A stretch of 64,000 nt of DNA, from the NCBI GenBank assembly GCA_029204225.1, contig CM055104.1:25189285-25253284 (forward strand), in the 5' to 3' direction. Position 1 is the first letter of the stretch; each line of letters begins with the position of its first letter. This DNA is from Diphasiastrum complanatum. Its lineage: Eukaryota > Streptophyta > Lycopodiopsida > Lycopodiales > Lycopodiaceae. The translations under genes and the position numbers were made by a program. Shown here one piece after another: positions 63,091 to 64,000 of this stretch. The notes under the pieces were generated by a model. It ran no database searches. It saw only the letters and a program-made list of their open reading frames with translations, and was not told the origin of the DNA.

Positions 63091-63440
63091 ATGCTCGGCA
63101 AAGGTTCCCAAAGTGAAATATCTCTGAACTCTCGCCTAGTTTCAAAACATGTACTTATTGTGCAAACAACTTAATATAGGTAAATCTGAACTGGATTTAT
63201 GATCTGACAACTCGTCGAAGGTTCATAAGACTTTGTTCAAAATTTGACTAAAAAGGTAATTTTTTAAGTCATTTTTCATCAAAATTTGATTCTTGAAAAT
63301 ACGTTTTTTTTTTCTGATCTGATGACTTTTTTGACTTTCACTCATCATTTTTTTTTGTAATATTGTCTTTTCCAAAAAAGAACCAACAAGTAGTGAAAAA
63401 TAACAAAACTAAAAACAAGTAGATCTTCAATCACGCTAGT
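63091..63440. other. Gypsy LTR-like remnant with AGGTTC units
   Basis: Contains GGCAAAGGTTC, CTGAACTCTCGC and CGTCGAAGGTTCATAAGA, the same kind of units as 2620-2900 and 30300-30560. It lies where the 3' LTR of the minus-strand gypsy fragment at 63494-63690 would be. Borders are not visible. Confidence 0.4.
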
Positions 63441-63493
63441 AGATTTGGCTGTCAAAACTTGCGTGATTGGCTGCCATTTACTGGGGTATCAAA

Positions 63494-63690
63494 TCATCTA
63501 CTATCCAAGTATTCCAAAATAATTGTTCCGTACGACATTATTTCTTTCACTTTGTATGGTCCTTCACCTATAAATTTCAGTTTTCCTTTGGGTAATCGAT
63601 ACCATCCAAAAAAAGATCCCAAGATAATGCTTGTTGATTTTGATCCTTGTAGATAGGCGCAACTGCGAGCAATGATATTGTTAAAGCTAA
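63494..63690 (-). pseudogene. Ty3/gypsy integrase C-terminal fragment (gypsy-4)
   Basis: The minus strand reads GWYRLPKGKLKFIGEGPYKV followed by KEIMSYGTIILEYLD, the GPY/F module at the end of gypsy integrases. The core is not present to the right within the window. The family is as gypsy-1, whose counterpart lies at 1900-2045. Confidence 0.8.
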
Positions 63691-64000
63691 TAACAAAGTG
63701 ACAAGTTTTTTTTTTCAAAAACTTGTAACTTCCTCAATACTAGGTGGTTTGTGGAAATACTCGTATAAGGAGTTCAAGAAGAATGGAAAAGAAGAAGTAC
63801 GGAATAAGCCGAACAAAATGAGAAAAAAAAATTATATATTTTTAGAAAGCCCTTTCAATCTTCTAAACTATATCTATTCAAATTGAATTATAGAGAACAT
63901 AAGATAGTGCATAAAATGGATCAAATAGGGCAAAAAAATTAAAAATCTGGAAGTTTCTGGTTTTTGACAAGTTTATAGAATTTTGTTGCCAACTTTAAAA
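63691..64000. other. AT-rich end of window without features
   Basis: I see no domain, repeat border or splice signal. The frame 63698-63886 is of poor composition. Confidence 0.4.

Noticed and set aside
1-64000. CRISPR arrays, bacterial operons, restriction or toxin systems
   Set aside because: All repeats are LTRs, tandem duplications or low-complexity tracts. The sequence is plant nuclear DNA with spliced structure and retrotransposons.

Overview
This is nuclear DNA of a land plant with a large, repeat-packed genome. The evidence is Ty1/copia and Ty3/gypsy retrotransposons with plant-type tRNA-iMet primer sites (TGGTATCAGAGC), 5-bp target duplications, a spliced host exon, and no bacterial-style gene packing. 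I cannot name the species. Over half of the window is recognisable LTR retrotransposon. The only convincing host gene is one terminal exon at 17594-18253, resembling the C-terminus of plant RRP1/Nop52 rRNA-processing proteins.

Layout. 1-2060 is a decayed gypsy pol (+). 2100-5880 holds a gypsy LTR-like promoter region and unidentified, stop-broken reading frames. 5880-15571 is one old gypsy element (-) broken by two copia insertions, copia-2 (6109-7151) and copia-1 (10400-15181), and by an apparent 1.15-kb internal inversion (about 8645-9797). 15572-22151 is low-copy DNA with the host exon. 22152-24450 is a copia relic (+). 24600-34361 carries LTRs and two copia fragments with a gypsy LTR fragment between them. 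34362-36925 is non-repeat DNA with an orphan membrane-type reading frame.

36926-59337 is a Russian-doll cluster, all in minus orientation. Old copia element E (LTRs 36926-37601 and 58647-59337) contains copia B (38151-50232, TSD TGAAA), which contains copia D (39325-45087, TSD GAGTC). E also contains F (51208-56255, TSD GTGAG), a GC-rich LTR element with no coding capacity. LTR divergence falls in the order E > F > B and D, which agrees with the nesting. 59338-64000 holds gypsy remnants (-), a small inverted-repeat element (60466-60750) and the 5' part of copia H (+).

D is the only element with an uninterrupted gag-pol frame (1316 codons), and its LTRs differ at one internal base, but the usual primer-binding site next to its 5' LTR is missing. 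B was also a very young insertion, and the only interruption I see in its coding frame is D. Elements E, F, copia-1 and copia-2 show domain loss (protease, RT or all coding), so any mobility would depend on enzymes from relatives. A palindromic G-box, CACACGTGTG, recurs in LTRs and leaders of several copia families. I found no new defence or enzymatic system. The most unusual items are element F, the shared G-box palindrome, the missing primer site of D, the inverted gypsy segment, and repeated loss of catalytic acidic residues.
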